The position numbers were made by a program, and so were the translations under genes. This document shows positions 22,880-32,907 of a stretch of DNA of 64,000 bases, in pieces. This stretch comes from Phlebiopsis flavidoalba (taxonomy: Eukaryota; Basidiomycota; Agaricomycetes; Polyporales; Phanerochaetaceae), in contig JAOCPU010000071.1 of assembly GCA_035772785.1 (NCBI GenBank), forward strand, positions 62,001 through 126,000, written 5' to 3'. How positions within the stretch are numbered: position 1 is the stretch's first letter; each line of letters starts with the position of its first letter. The notes beneath the pieces were generated by a model, which saw nothing but the letters and a program-made list of their open reading frames with translations, searched no databases and was not told the origin of the DNA.

Positions 22880-25157
22880 GATGCGGGGCTACACACACGA
22901 TCGGACGACCCGCTCACGCGCGCGCTCACGCGCCGCCGCACGGGCGAGACCCCCGAGGCGCGCGGCGTGCGGGCTGCAGGCGGAGGCGGCTTTTGGTCCA
23001 GGCGCGGCGGGTCAGCGACCAGATTGACGAGGCGTTTTGGATCGGGAGCGGGCGGCGCTGAAGAAGAAGAGGGTGATGAAGATGTTGTTGCTGGGGGCCA
23101 GAGCGAGAGTGGTGCGTTGCTTTGCGCTGTCCTGTCGCCACCCGTTGATCGTCTTTTTTGGTGTGTAGGTAAATCTACGTACTCTGAAAAGTACGTCCAA
23201 AGAGCCACACGCGATGCGTCTCACACACAATTCACTTTTGTGTAGACATGCAGATGGCGTACACAAGCCCCGCGCGTGGGCCCAGATGCGAGCGTCGTGG
23301 AAAGCCGTCATCCAGCTCAACCTCATCCGCAGCGTCAACGCCATCGTCGACGCGCTCGCCGAGGAGCTCACACACCAAGCACCGCCGACACCCACCTCGG
23401 GCCCGCCCTCCAGACGGAGACCGCCGATCTCCGAAGACGGCCGAGACGGCCAGACGGCACTCGCGGAGACAGCGAGTCTGGCCCAGATCCCGCCCGAAAA
23501 AGCGCGCGCCGCACTCAAGGTGCTGCGCATGCGGCTGAGCCCGCTGCGCCAGGTCGAGGCCGACCTGAAGGACGCGCCTCGGGGCGGGCACGAGCGAGGT
23601 GACCGAGGCGGGCGCGGGCGCGGGCTCGACGCGCTGATGGCGACGCCGTTCGACGAGGCGGCGTACAGCGGCGGCGCGGTGCGGCGGTTCAGCCCCGCGC
23701 GACGTCGTCGTGCGCTCGCACCGCGCGTGGAAGGAGCGCGAGAGCGCGCGCAAGGAAAAGGACCGCGGCTCGCTCGCGTCGCGCCCGAACTCGCCGCCGA
23801 GCAGCCAGAAGCGACGCGCGGGACAGCGCGACGGAGGTGCTGGCGGGGTGCGCGGACGACCCTCGGGCGGGGCTCTGGCGCGATGCGGTCGTGCGGGAGC
23901 TCGTACGGCGGCGTGCGGCTGATGGCGGCCCTCGGGGACTCTGCCGGAGTAGTGAGTCCATGTTTGGCCCCCGCCGTCACGCTTCTTTTTTGATCAGGAT
24001 TTGCACCTTCTTTTTCCCTTTCCTCAATTTCCTCCAAAAACGCCCCGCGACGTTGCCACAATTTGCACCGGCGCCGCGCCATGGGTCCGCTCCACATCTG
24101 TCACGGCTGACAGCTTCCTGGACGTGTGCAGGCCGCATCGCGACCCGGGACTACGAGCCCTCGGACGACGACGTCCTCCGCGCCAGGATCCGGACGCTCG
24201 GAGTGCAGGAGTACAACCTGTCGTTTGAGAACACGAGTGAGTCCGTTGACCCGGTGTCCTGGCTCGCATGCACACCTGTGCCGCTTGTTATCGTTGTTGC
24301 ATTTCAGACGTGTCTGTTTCTGAGTCGAGTTCTGCGGGCTTGACTAACGCGGGGTCGACATCACCCTAGGCGACAGCCGTGGCTTGGGACGAGAGTGGAT
24401 CATTTACGACGTCGGCGGTGCCAGAACACAGGTGGGGCTCCCCCATTCGCCTCCTTGCTTTATGACTCACCTGCCGACATGCGCGCGGCGTGGCTCCCAT
24501 ACTTTGCTGACATACACGCCATCCTGTTCCTCGCCCCCATATCGGCCTTTGACGAGCGACTGGCAGAGGTAACAAGCGCGTGAACCGACTCGAGGACTCG
24601 TTCATGCCTCTGGCAGAGTATCTGCAAATCCGAGATTCTGAAAAAGGTCATCATTATTCGTGCGTCCCCGACACTATACCTCGCGGTGCTGGGCTCACAC
24701 GGACGCAGTATTTATGAACAAATGCGAACCTGCTCGAGCGTAAGCTCAAGGCCGCCTGAGTCAAGGTCAGCCGGTACATGACCAGCTACGGCGATCGCGC
24801 GAACGATATTGCCACATTTTCTGCCTGTAAGTCGCATGTTTCCAACTCTTGCGGCGCATATACTCACCACCGTGGCTGCAGATCTTAAATTAAAGTTCAA
24901 GGACATTCTCAACGTCAGCTCTCCGGAAAAGCGAATATTTTACGGGTATATGACATCCGTCGTCGTGAGTCTACCTGTTCCCTGCGTCGCAGGACCCATC
25001 TGACGCGCTCACAGGACTCGGAAGCTACCGCCACCACCCTTGCGACTGGTAAGACACGTTTGTATCGTTCAATTTTCTACCATGCTGACACCAGCTACCG
25101 TAGTACGGGACGGCATCCTGCACTCGTCCCATCAAAAACGCCGCCTTCGTACACTAA
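22880..25157 (+). CDS. Heterotrimeric G-protein alpha subunit, atypical basidiomycete type
   Basis: A membrane-associated GTP-binding switch acting below seven-helix receptors. Exons in order: an N-terminal helix with RRVSDQIDEA and ALKKKRVMKMLLLG; the P-loop G-QSESGKS, split by an intron after 23,110 and resumed as GKST at 23,167; then QMRASWKAVIQLNLIRSVN. A helical domain with low-complexity inserts (SRPNSPPSSQKR near 23,790) follows, then IATRDYEPSDDDVLRARIRT-GVQEYNLSFEN (switch I region), REWIIYDVGGARTQ (switch II), YFADIHAILFLAPISAFDERL, FMNKC (guanine specificity), a segment with SSPEKRIFYGYMTSVV, and a C-terminal VRDGILHS...FVH ending at 25,157. The usual catalytic Gln after DVGG is Ala here. 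Several frame shifts are present. Start from the first ATG in frame with the helix; exact Met uncertain. Confidence 0.85.
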
Positions 25158-25749
25158 CTTACAAGAACACACCCAACTTGGCCGCACCCGCTCTAGCTCT
25201 AACACCACTATCTATGCTGTGCTATCTTTGTCCTAGTCCATTCCGCTCCTCGCTCACGTTACTCACTGCTACAAATTATCCTACGTCTCGCGTCTACATA
25301 GTCGAACCCCTTGTCGTGCTTTCTCCCCCGTATTGCGGCTGGACTCCGTACCGGATACATGATTTCGTTCCTTCGAGTTTTTCTTGATATCGGAATGTAG
25401 ATAACAATGTACTAATACCTGCGTCGGTGGCATACTACAGCCTGCTCTGTCTTTGCCAGCGCGCGGTGTGATGGGGATGAATGCCATGTGTCATAAAGCA
25501 AATGTACAATGTAGCATGTACGGGACGTGACGGGTCATGCGCGTGTGAGCGGTATATAAGCTAACGAGGATGGAAATGAGGAGTCCGATTAGGAGAAGGG
25601 GGAGAAACGCATGATGACGAGAGCGGTAGAGATACATATGCACGTGCGAGAGCAGAGAGGGAGAAAAGGAGATTTTGGAGACTGTACAAGATGAGGAGAG
25701 ATCCACGCTTAACCAAGAAAAGAGAAAGAAAGGGAAAGAAATGCGAGTA
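25158..25749. other. Convergent 3' spacer
   Basis: Lies between the 3' ends of the G-alpha gene (+) and the Q/P-rich gene (-). No gene signal. The region 25,590-25,745 is purine-rich on the plus strand (runs of gagag and gaaag), consistent with a CT-rich 3' UTR of the minus-strand gene. Confidence 0.4.
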
Positions 25750-27257
25750 TCAGGCGGATGGGGGCACGAGCGACGCCATGGGCGGCCGCTGCTGGTCGTC
25801 CCCGGGCAGCATCCCGAGCCCAAGCTGGCCCATCGAGGCCGCGGTGTACGAGTCCATGCGGACGGTGCTCATCGCGTTCACCTCGTCCTCGTCGTCCTGC
25901 TGGCCCTTGACCTGGCGCTGGCCCTCGCGGCGGAAATCCGTCTTCTTCACAAACTCGCCCCAGAGGGCCGCCTCGGTCGTGCCCATGCGCTCGAACGCGT
26001 CCTTGAGCCCGCCGTCCGCGCGCTTCCCACACGCCGCGGTGCCGGCACACCGTCGACTTGACGTAACCGGCACCCGAACACCTGCTCGAACGCCGCGCGC
26101 TGCGTCAGCGCCGGCGTCTCGCGGATCAGCCCGTCCATCTTCCGGAACCCCTCCGCGATCTCGCACACCGCGTAGTCGTTCGGCCACCGCTTCAATGGCG
26201 GGTTCGCGCCGGACGACGACGACGCCGCGGCGGAGCTCCCCGCGAGCAGGTGCCCCCCGCCGCCGTTCGTGGTCGCAGAGGTCGTCGGCCCGCTGCCGAA
26301 ATCGCACTCCCCCCGGCGGGTGCAGCGCGTCCTCCCGCGGCATGTACGGCGACTGCAGGCCCGGCGACGTAGGGATCTGCGGCGCAGCGAGCGGCGTGCC
26401 ACCGCCCGCGGGCCCCGCATGCTGCGCGGGCACGCTCGCGGCGAACGTCGGCGTGCCGCTCCCGGCGGCGGCGTGCTGCGCGATGTAGCCCTGGCTGCTC
26501 GTGCGGAAGTGCTTGGGCGCGCTGTCCCGCGGCGGCCCCGTCCGGCGCGGGCCGCTTGGGCGGGCGGCACTCCCCGGCGAGGTCGCCGTCGGCGAGGACT
26601 GGCTGTACCAGATGTGCTGCAGCCGCAGCTCGTGGTCGAGCGTCGGGGCACTCGTGGTCGGACAGGCCCTCGAGCAGGCTCTTGCGGGCGCGGTAGAGCA
26701 GACGCGGCACGAGCTTGACCGTCTGCACGGTCGTGATGTGCTGTTGGCCCCATGTCTGGTATTCGGGATCGTACGCGTCCACGAGGGAGTTGCCCGTCAG
26801 ACCGAGGTCAGAGACGAGGTGCTGGAACATGGAGAGGCGGATAAAGGGAAAGGTCGATATTTCTTGGTGCAGGCGTATTGGCTCATGGCCTGCCTGTGGG
26901 GGCATCAGCAGCGTGCACTGCTTCGCAAGGGTTCGCACGCACCTTGTACAGTAGACGATTTTGACCGTGCGCTTGAGGGACTCCTCCAATGCGTCTGGCG
27001 CATCCTGCGCGGGCTGGTAGAACGGACGAGTCGGGCTCTGGACGAGTTGATCGGTGCTGACGGGCGTTGCTGCTGCGGGCACAGACGGCGGCTGTTGGCC
27101 CTGGTGGACCGGCTGCTGCTGGAGTTGCTGCACCTGGGGCTGGCACCGGCTGGGCCTGGGGTTGCGGCTGCTGGGGTGTGTAATGCGAGTGCAGGGTGCC
27201 TATAGGGAGATTGTAGGACCCATGCGACCGCGCGACCATCGCCTGGCGTTGGTCCAT
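25750..27257 (-). CDS. Conserved Q/P-rich protein of unknown function
   Basis: Start taken at 27,257 (MDQRQAMVARSHGSYNLPIG), directly after a probable 5' intron. The N-terminus is Gln/Pro-rich (PQQPQPQAQ, QQLQQQPVHQGQQP). A folded-looking segment follows: SLKRTVKIVYCTRCVRTLAKQC, then PLIRLSMFQHLVSDLGLTGNSLVDAYDP (first residues approximate), then VQTVKLVPRLLYRARKSLLEGLSDHECP. Further on, in other frames because of indels, are SPYMPREDALHPPGG, WPNDYAVCEIAEGFRKMDGL, AFEQVFGCRYVKSTVCRHRG-like residues, and LKDAFERMGTTEAALWGEFV. The C-terminus is GDDQQRPPMASLVPP, stop at 25,750. The composition suggests a nuclear regulatory protein with low-complexity regions around two conserved blocks, but I do not recognise the family. 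At least three frame shifts; the antisense GC-rich frames are shadows. Confidence 0.6.
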
Positions 27258-27856
27258 GTGTGTCGATTGGGCTTCAGAGCGTCGGCGCACGCCACAGAGC
27301 ACGGCTCCCCAGACCTGCAGCGCGATGGTGGCATCAGAGGCAGAGACGTGAGGAGACACCTCGCGAGGAGGGGAACGGGGAGGAGGACGATGTGTGAAGG
27401 CAACTTACCGATGGACGGGGAGGACCCAACCAGAAGGGAAGTGGGCGTTGGTCTACGGGGAGCGGTGGACGTCGACGAACGTTCCCGGAGACACAAGGAG
27501 AATACCGAGCACCCCGCCGTCCGCTTTCGTCCGTCCCAGAATCGCCCCAATCTGACCCTGCTTTGTCCACTGCCCACCACTATCAGTGCGTTGTCGGAGG
27601 CAAAGCAATGAGACCTTTGTCCCAAACCAGGTCAGAAGTCCATCCAAGATCAAATACAGGACAAATACCGGCCATTCTGGCTACCGAACACGTGATATTT
27701 TCCCAGCAACGGCCGCGTTGGCGCCCTCATCTCCCCCGCAGACAGACAGAGCAAGATGCATGTGTATAATGAAAGAAGCCCCCGGCGAGAATCCGTTACG
27801 TAATACCCATACACTCTCAATTACACAGCGAGACAAAATGCAGAGTCGGACAATAT
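27258..27856. other. Spacer and probable 5' UTR introns of the Q/P-rich gene
   Basis: Upstream of the minus-strand Q/P-rich gene. On the minus strand there are GT-donor-like and CAG-acceptor-like sites around 27,310-27,400 that could bound a 5' UTR intron. No protein family was recognised. The 3' end of the next F-box gene follows. Confidence 0.3.
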
Positions 27857-29649
27857 GCTTCAAGGAACACGGGTCGTGATACACCCGACGACCATCGTGG
27901 GCTTCATCGACGACCCCGCCACGCCACAACCGTTCCCATGTGGTGATGCAGTTCTTGCCACTTCCCACCCGAGTTTCCAACACACCCCGCAATCTAACGA
28001 GGGCCAGGGTTCCGGTAAGTGGGCGCGCTGTGCATCGGGCAAAACGTGGGACACACGGCGCGGAGCTGGAGCTGTGCAGGCCGCGCATTGTCGTGATGCG
28101 CTCGGAACAAGAGTAGAGGTGGCGTATGTAGTGATGGATGTGCTCCTCGGCCGGCGCGCGTTAATCGAGGTGGCCGATGACGATGTCTACCAGAAGGGCG
28201 GCGGGATTTGACTCGACTGGAAGACGCAAGTTTGAGAGGCAGGTCGTCAGTGCAGTCGTAGGAACCCTGATAGGCGGGAATGCGAGGTGTAAGTTGAATC
28301 TTTCCTTGATTTTTCTTGGTAACCGTAGTTCGATGGCCTTGAGCATGGGCGCGAACTCTCCGAACAGAAGACTGCGAAGTTCGTGGTGAGCCTCGTCTAG
28401 ACATGCCCAATGGTCGACGTACCTAGTCCCATTCATCCCCCGGGGTCCACTGCACACAATGGATGCCAGGTCGCACGTTATGCTGTGCTGCAGTATCTCC
28501 ACAGCTTGATCGTCGAAAGGGGTATGCACGTAAACCTTGCGCAGGTCTCCACACTTTTCAACGACATCTCCAAGCGTTGCCGGCGTGAGTGGTAGAGTCC
28601 CCTCCTTGCAGTAGAGATGGAGCTCCGTCACGCTGGGAGGCAGGCAGTCGATGATGGCATCAAATATCACGTACGCGAGGCACACTTTGCCCATTCAGCG
28701 GCGCGGGTACAATACGCATACGGACCGCAGAGTGCGCAGCTTGCGCATAGGCGGTCCTAGAGTCCCGATAATGGCGTCCCATATAGAGCGTGAAAGCCAG
28801 GCGGAGCGGGGAATGCCGATGTGCCCTACACACACGTTGAACGACAGCGTCTGGAGAGCACAAGGCACTTGCGATAATAATTCTGCGAGATGAGGTGTCG
28901 CGAATGTCAGTGCAGGGGAACTGATCGCCCTCAAGTGGGTCAGAGTGCATGCGTTTTGGGACTTGACTCAGCGTAGAGGACGTGAAGAAAGAGTGATTGA
29001 TCTAACTCCGAGCCATCAAGCCTGAGAGTTGAGGGTGACAGTGCGCGAAGAGGAGTCGAGTGATTCAAAAGATTATAGTAGAGTCCTGGATCAAAATCTG
29101 GAATTAGATGTACACCAAGGTGTAGCTTGTCCACGTTTTGAAAACGAGGCCAGCAAACTGGAAAAACGACGCGGCGGCGTCCTTGGACTGAGAATGATTT
29201 TCGAGAGATTTCAGGACTAATTCGCGTAGCTTGAATGTAGGTTGGCTGCCGTGAAAATTAGGGAATTTTTCTGGTAGAGACATGTTTGCCAGGGAGAGTC
29301 TTTCGAGGTTCGGTTAGCATTTCCAGCACCTCATCGATGAGGACTGGGTAAGGAAGCGTACACGCGAGCCGCAGCCCAGGATTCACATCGAGGGATATGA
29401 CAAAGAAGGAGATGCACCGAATGTTGACCGGAGAAGTTGGCGAAATCCATCCAGGTTTCGTCGTGGCCATGGTTTCGCCTTTCTCTTTGCGTACTTCGCA
29501 GAGCTGGACGTTTTGGCGAAGAGACGGGCTCGGGCGATTGGCACCCACGCCCGGGACACGAGGGCGCATGCACAAAGAGTGTCATAGAGAGGAGGCTCGA
29601 GTTGATTGATAATAATGCAAACAAGTTCGAGGGGAATATGACGTGACAT
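27857..29649 (-). CDS. F-box-type protein, better copy of the duplicated pair
   Basis: The start at 29,649 gives MSRHIPLELVCIIINQLEPP, then LYDTLCACALVSRAWVPIAR, a complete and uninterrupted F-box for Skp1 binding. The frame stays open to about 29,383, then changes. The longest clean C-terminal block is 28,161-28,694, 177 residues with AIIDCLPPSVTELHLYCKEG, KCGDLRKVYVHTPFDDQA and IRVPTTALTTCLSNL. It has the leucine-spaced look of the repeat-like substrate region of agaric F-box proteins. Two or three shifts occur between the blocks. The final exon may reach the stop at 27,857 (HGNGCGVAGSS region). Divergently transcribed from the Kre9-like gene at 30,441. The substrate is unknown. Confidence 0.7.
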
Positions 29650-30326
29650 GGTGGTTGCTCTGAGAGTCGGATTCGACACCCGTGGCGGCAGCCGGCAGGC
29701 CGCCGTCAGGTCACGTGACTGGGTCCAGGACGCGGCTCTTACCTTTGCTTGCTATTGCGAGGATTTCTGCTATGGCAGAGTATAACGAATGTAAGTCCAG
29801 TAAATATCTCATAATAATACCGTCATTAACGCCAATTATCAGGCATGATGATGCACCGGCGCAGCGAGTGCGTCGTGCTGTGTCCGTTTCAAACATAGGG
29901 GCTGTTATTCTGCGGGCTGCAAGCTGTGATTAGATTATTCAAAGCCGTCTATTTTGCAGTAATCACACTGAATTCAGCAGCAGCACGACATGAAGCCGAC
30001 TGACTCGCTCTCGATCGCAGGTTAGGATGGACGCGCGCCGCATCACCTGGCCGGTGATACTCGCACCATCTGCTCAGGACGTCTATATATGGTATGCGGC
30101 GGCGGCATACGCAGCCCGTGCAGTGAATCAGCATTGGACCGGAGCTTCTACACAGTTCTCGATTATACAACAGACGCCATGACGGGCCTGTCGGGTCTGT
30201 GTATCCGATGCATACTCGGGATCGAGCACGGCGATCCTGGCCGGCTGCACAGGGTTTGAGGCCATGAAAGAGCGATCCAGAGTCGCCCAAGCCGGACGAT
30301 GCGTCGAGCGACTCCGTCCGGTGAGG

Positions 30327-30334
30327 TATATATA
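30327..30334 (+). promoter_or_regulatory. TATA box of Kre9-like copy C
   Basis: tatatata about 107 bp before the start at 30,441. The corresponding site is retained in copy B (16,508-16,517) and decayed in copy A. Confidence 0.6.
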
Positions 30335-30440
30335 CACTATGTGTGTTGCCTGAGACAGCCGTGTCTTTCAGACTCACCTCATCCTACCTTCCACTTGCAG
30401 GGCTTGTACTCGTTCACGTCTTTCGCACTTCACGCTCATC

Positions 30441-31022
30441 ATGATGTTCACGAAGACCCTCGCCGCTGTGTTCCTCGGTGCTATTAGCATGGCCACCGGC
30501 TGCACCGCTGCCAACGAGGCCCGCGATGTGTATTCTCCCCCGGTTCTCTACCCTCACTCGGGCACCGTCTGGTACTCGGGCCAAACACACAACGTGACTT
30601 GGTATGCACTAACGACATTGCCCGATTTGCGAGGATAATTGCTAAAAGGCTATCTCATTCAGGACAAACTCCAACCCACCCAAGTCCATACTCTCTAACC
30701 GGGCCTTCATTCTTCTCCGCTCCGGCAACTACGAAAACCCCTGGTATGTCCCCGTTCGGGAATCGGGGGGGGGGGCGCGAAACCACTCTTATGATTTTAC
30801 TTTTCAAGTCGTCCTCGCGCACGATTCGACCTGCGCTCTGGCCGTGTCGAGGTGACGGTCCCTGACGTCATCAACCGGCACTTTCAGTATCGTCCGTACG
30901 TACCCATCTCCTACAACACCCTGGACGGACGTTCGAAGACTTACTCGATATTTCTAGTCTTTTCGGCGACTCTGGAAACTGGAGCCAGGGACTTCACTAT
31001 CAACGGCGTTATTACCGACTAA
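30441..31022 (+). CDS. Kre9/Knh1-like small secreted protein, copy C
   Basis: Exon 1 from 30,441 encodes a signal peptide (MMFTKTLAAVFLGAISMATG) and then PPVLYPHSGTVWYSGQTHNV, the Kre9/Knh1-type N-terminal domain. An intron of about 60 nt (from gtatgc near 30,602 to ttcag near 30,661) leads to NSNPPKSILSNRAFILLRSG and NYENPW. A second intron begins gtatgtcc and contains a G9 run. The third exon would read VVLAHDFDLRSGRVEVTVPD, but one T is missing near 30,820, which shifts the frame. After a further intron the last exon carries FGDSGNWSQ, an extra G, and an FTING-VITD end with stop at 31,022. Only two single-base errors separate it from an intact roughly 130-residue protein. Predicted secreted or cell-wall associated. 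Confidence 0.7.
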
Positions 31023-31697
31023 ACGCGTCTTCACATTCATGACCATGCGGACACTCTCATGACACGACGACTGCACGCACGACCTTCGAGTTTGTATTCG
31101 GGACGTTCTCGATTAAACGCTGATGTACCACGCATTGTATGTACTTTGGACTTGAGCCACGGCTCTCGCGGACTTTCGTTTTTCGGACCCTACTTAATTC
31201 ATTGTACTACGAGTTGTATGAAGCCGACTGATACATCTAATTCGACGTAATGGGTTTACGGAATTTGGTTGCTTCAAGGTCAAGGTCTACGGTGCCTTGT
31301 ATGGTGGAGCAAAACGAGGTTCGAAACGCTCCAAGATGTTTTCCTCAACCATCTACGGAACCAAGCTTGATCCTGACAGCAATGCGAGGGGCCAAGCTAG
31401 CAAAGGTTCTCTGTAAGTTGTAAGAAACAAGAGCAGAACAAATGGCGCACTCAATCATACGACACGTCCGTCCCAGCCACCAATATGCAACCACTTGCCC
31501 TCCGCGAGACGAGAGTAGGCGTCTGCAGAACCCGTGGAGACTGCGAATATGGACGTGTTGTACGTCCCCCAGCAACCCTATGTCCCACCACTGCGCGTGT
31601 CAACCGCTATAACGTCCAGGGGAAGATCGCTTTGGTATTTAATTGAAGAAGATCCCGTGAAGTGCCTCCGTTGAAGTAAATATGGGCCGTGGTGACC
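31023..31697. other. Unassigned spacer
   Basis: Lies between the 3' ends of Kre9-like copy C (+) and the F-box gene (-). Short frames only, no recognisable motif. Confidence 0.35.
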
Positions 31698-32690
31698 TCA
31701 AATGGGAGCGCCCTCTAGGAGCGGAATAAATACGACGGCGCGGCGCAACGTGGATTCTTGGAGCTTGGAGGGCTCAGCACGAGACAAAATGTGCGAAGGG
31801 TGGTCAGAAGACCTTATGGCGGACCGTAGTTGTGATATGACATTGTCTCGCTGCGCAAGAGGAGGTGAGGGACAAAAAGACACGTTCCGATGAAGCCTAG
31901 TGAGAGGCCGTTGTAATCTGCAAGTTGGTTGGGATAGAAATTGGTAAACTCTGCGGAACGAATGCCCCGCGTGGAGCTTGCGATAGTGAAGTCGACGTGG
32001 AGGGTGATGATGAGGGTATCATGAACGCGCCACGCGTGTGAGATAAAGCCGTGAGGAGTGGCCGGCTGAAGACATGGTTCGAGGACAATATGAGAGACTT
32101 TGTGCCTAGATTTGGAAGGTCGGGGGGAAAGATTGGCACGCCTTGCCGCGGGCAGCGGAGGGCTCAATGGAATCAGACGAACCTCAAAGCGAAGGTTCTG
32201 GACGCAAGAAGGCTTTGAGGAATGCGAAGAGACGATAAACGGACTCTGTCGCGTTGAGCTAGCGACCCAGCAACGACGTTTATGTATGTTAGACTGGTGA
32301 GTGATATGTGAGGGGCGATGTATGACCAAGGTCGTTCGGAAGCAGAAGACGGCATAGAGTCAAGTTCCGCAAACGAGTTAGCTGGCGTACGACTGTTGTG
32401 AAACTCATCGTATGGCAGTAGCACGCGAGAGCCAATCGTGGTGTTCTCAACATGTAGCGACACTACGTAGGGCCCAATGTTAGAGGGATGAGCAAAGGAG
32501 TTGCGCAAAGCCTGCGAGGTCGCGATGAGGGAGGCGAATGTGGACAGACGAAAGAGGTAACGATGGCGCCAAAGGTGTCCATTTCCGAGAAACAAGGGAT
32601 GAAGAGCAAAGCGCTGTGTAGTCCAGGTGTTCAGATAGAGTGTCCAAGACTTGGTCGATGAGCTCAGTCGGAAGGGGTGGTGGGTACCAT
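31698..32690 (-). CDS. F-box-type protein (F-box 5)
   Basis: From the ATG at 32,690, in the +1 frame after one early shift, the sequence reads PPPLPTELIDQVLDTLSEHL, then DYTALCSSSLVSRKWTPLA, a full F-box. The next blocks read cleanly for 140 codons (32,173-32,595: LFRLSTFASLIATSQALRNS, GSRVLLPYDEFHN) and then in another frame for over 100 codons (31,814-32,329: PKSRHKVSHIVLEPCLQPAT). The last block ends KLQESTLRRAVVFIPLLEG at 31,698. Two or three single-base shifts are enough to restore one protein of roughly 320 residues. The role would be an SCF ubiquitin-ligase adaptor; this gene is not part of the inverted duplication. Start chosen from the F-box position. Confidence 0.65.
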
Positions 32691-32907
32691 GGTAAGGCTT
32701 CGCGCGTTAGGTTCCGCTTACGATGTGTGCTTATGGAGTAAGTGTGATGTTTGATCGGGTAAGTGACATAACAAGTACGAATTCTGACAGCTTTGATCGC
32801 GAATCATCAGTTGCTGATTACTGTGTAAGTGCCGTGTTAAAGAATGGCAAGACTGCACGAAATAACGGACGTTCAGAAAGCTAGGTTATGCGCCTAGTTT
32901 GACAATC

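Larger units (their letters stand above)
27857..31022. repeat. Inverted duplication, right arm (F-box/Kre9-like pair)
   Basis: Inverted homologue of 12,040-15,480, containing the F-box gene (-) and Kre9-like gene (+) with their shared promoter. This arm is the better preserved one: it keeps the TATA box, the signal-peptide exon and the roughly 70 bp missing from the other F-box copy. The two arms enclose about 12.4 kb that includes RPC34, the TIR element, G-alpha and the Q/P-rich gene. Confidence 0.8.

Noticed and set aside
23012..24097. 361-codon minus-strand open frame
   Set aside because: It lies antisense to the G-alpha exons, in a GC-rich stretch where stops are rare. It shows no family motif, while the plus strand shows the complete G-alpha motif order.
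26269..26718. 149-codon plus-strand frame rich in Arg and Ala
   Set aside because: Antisense shadow of the Q/P-rich gene.
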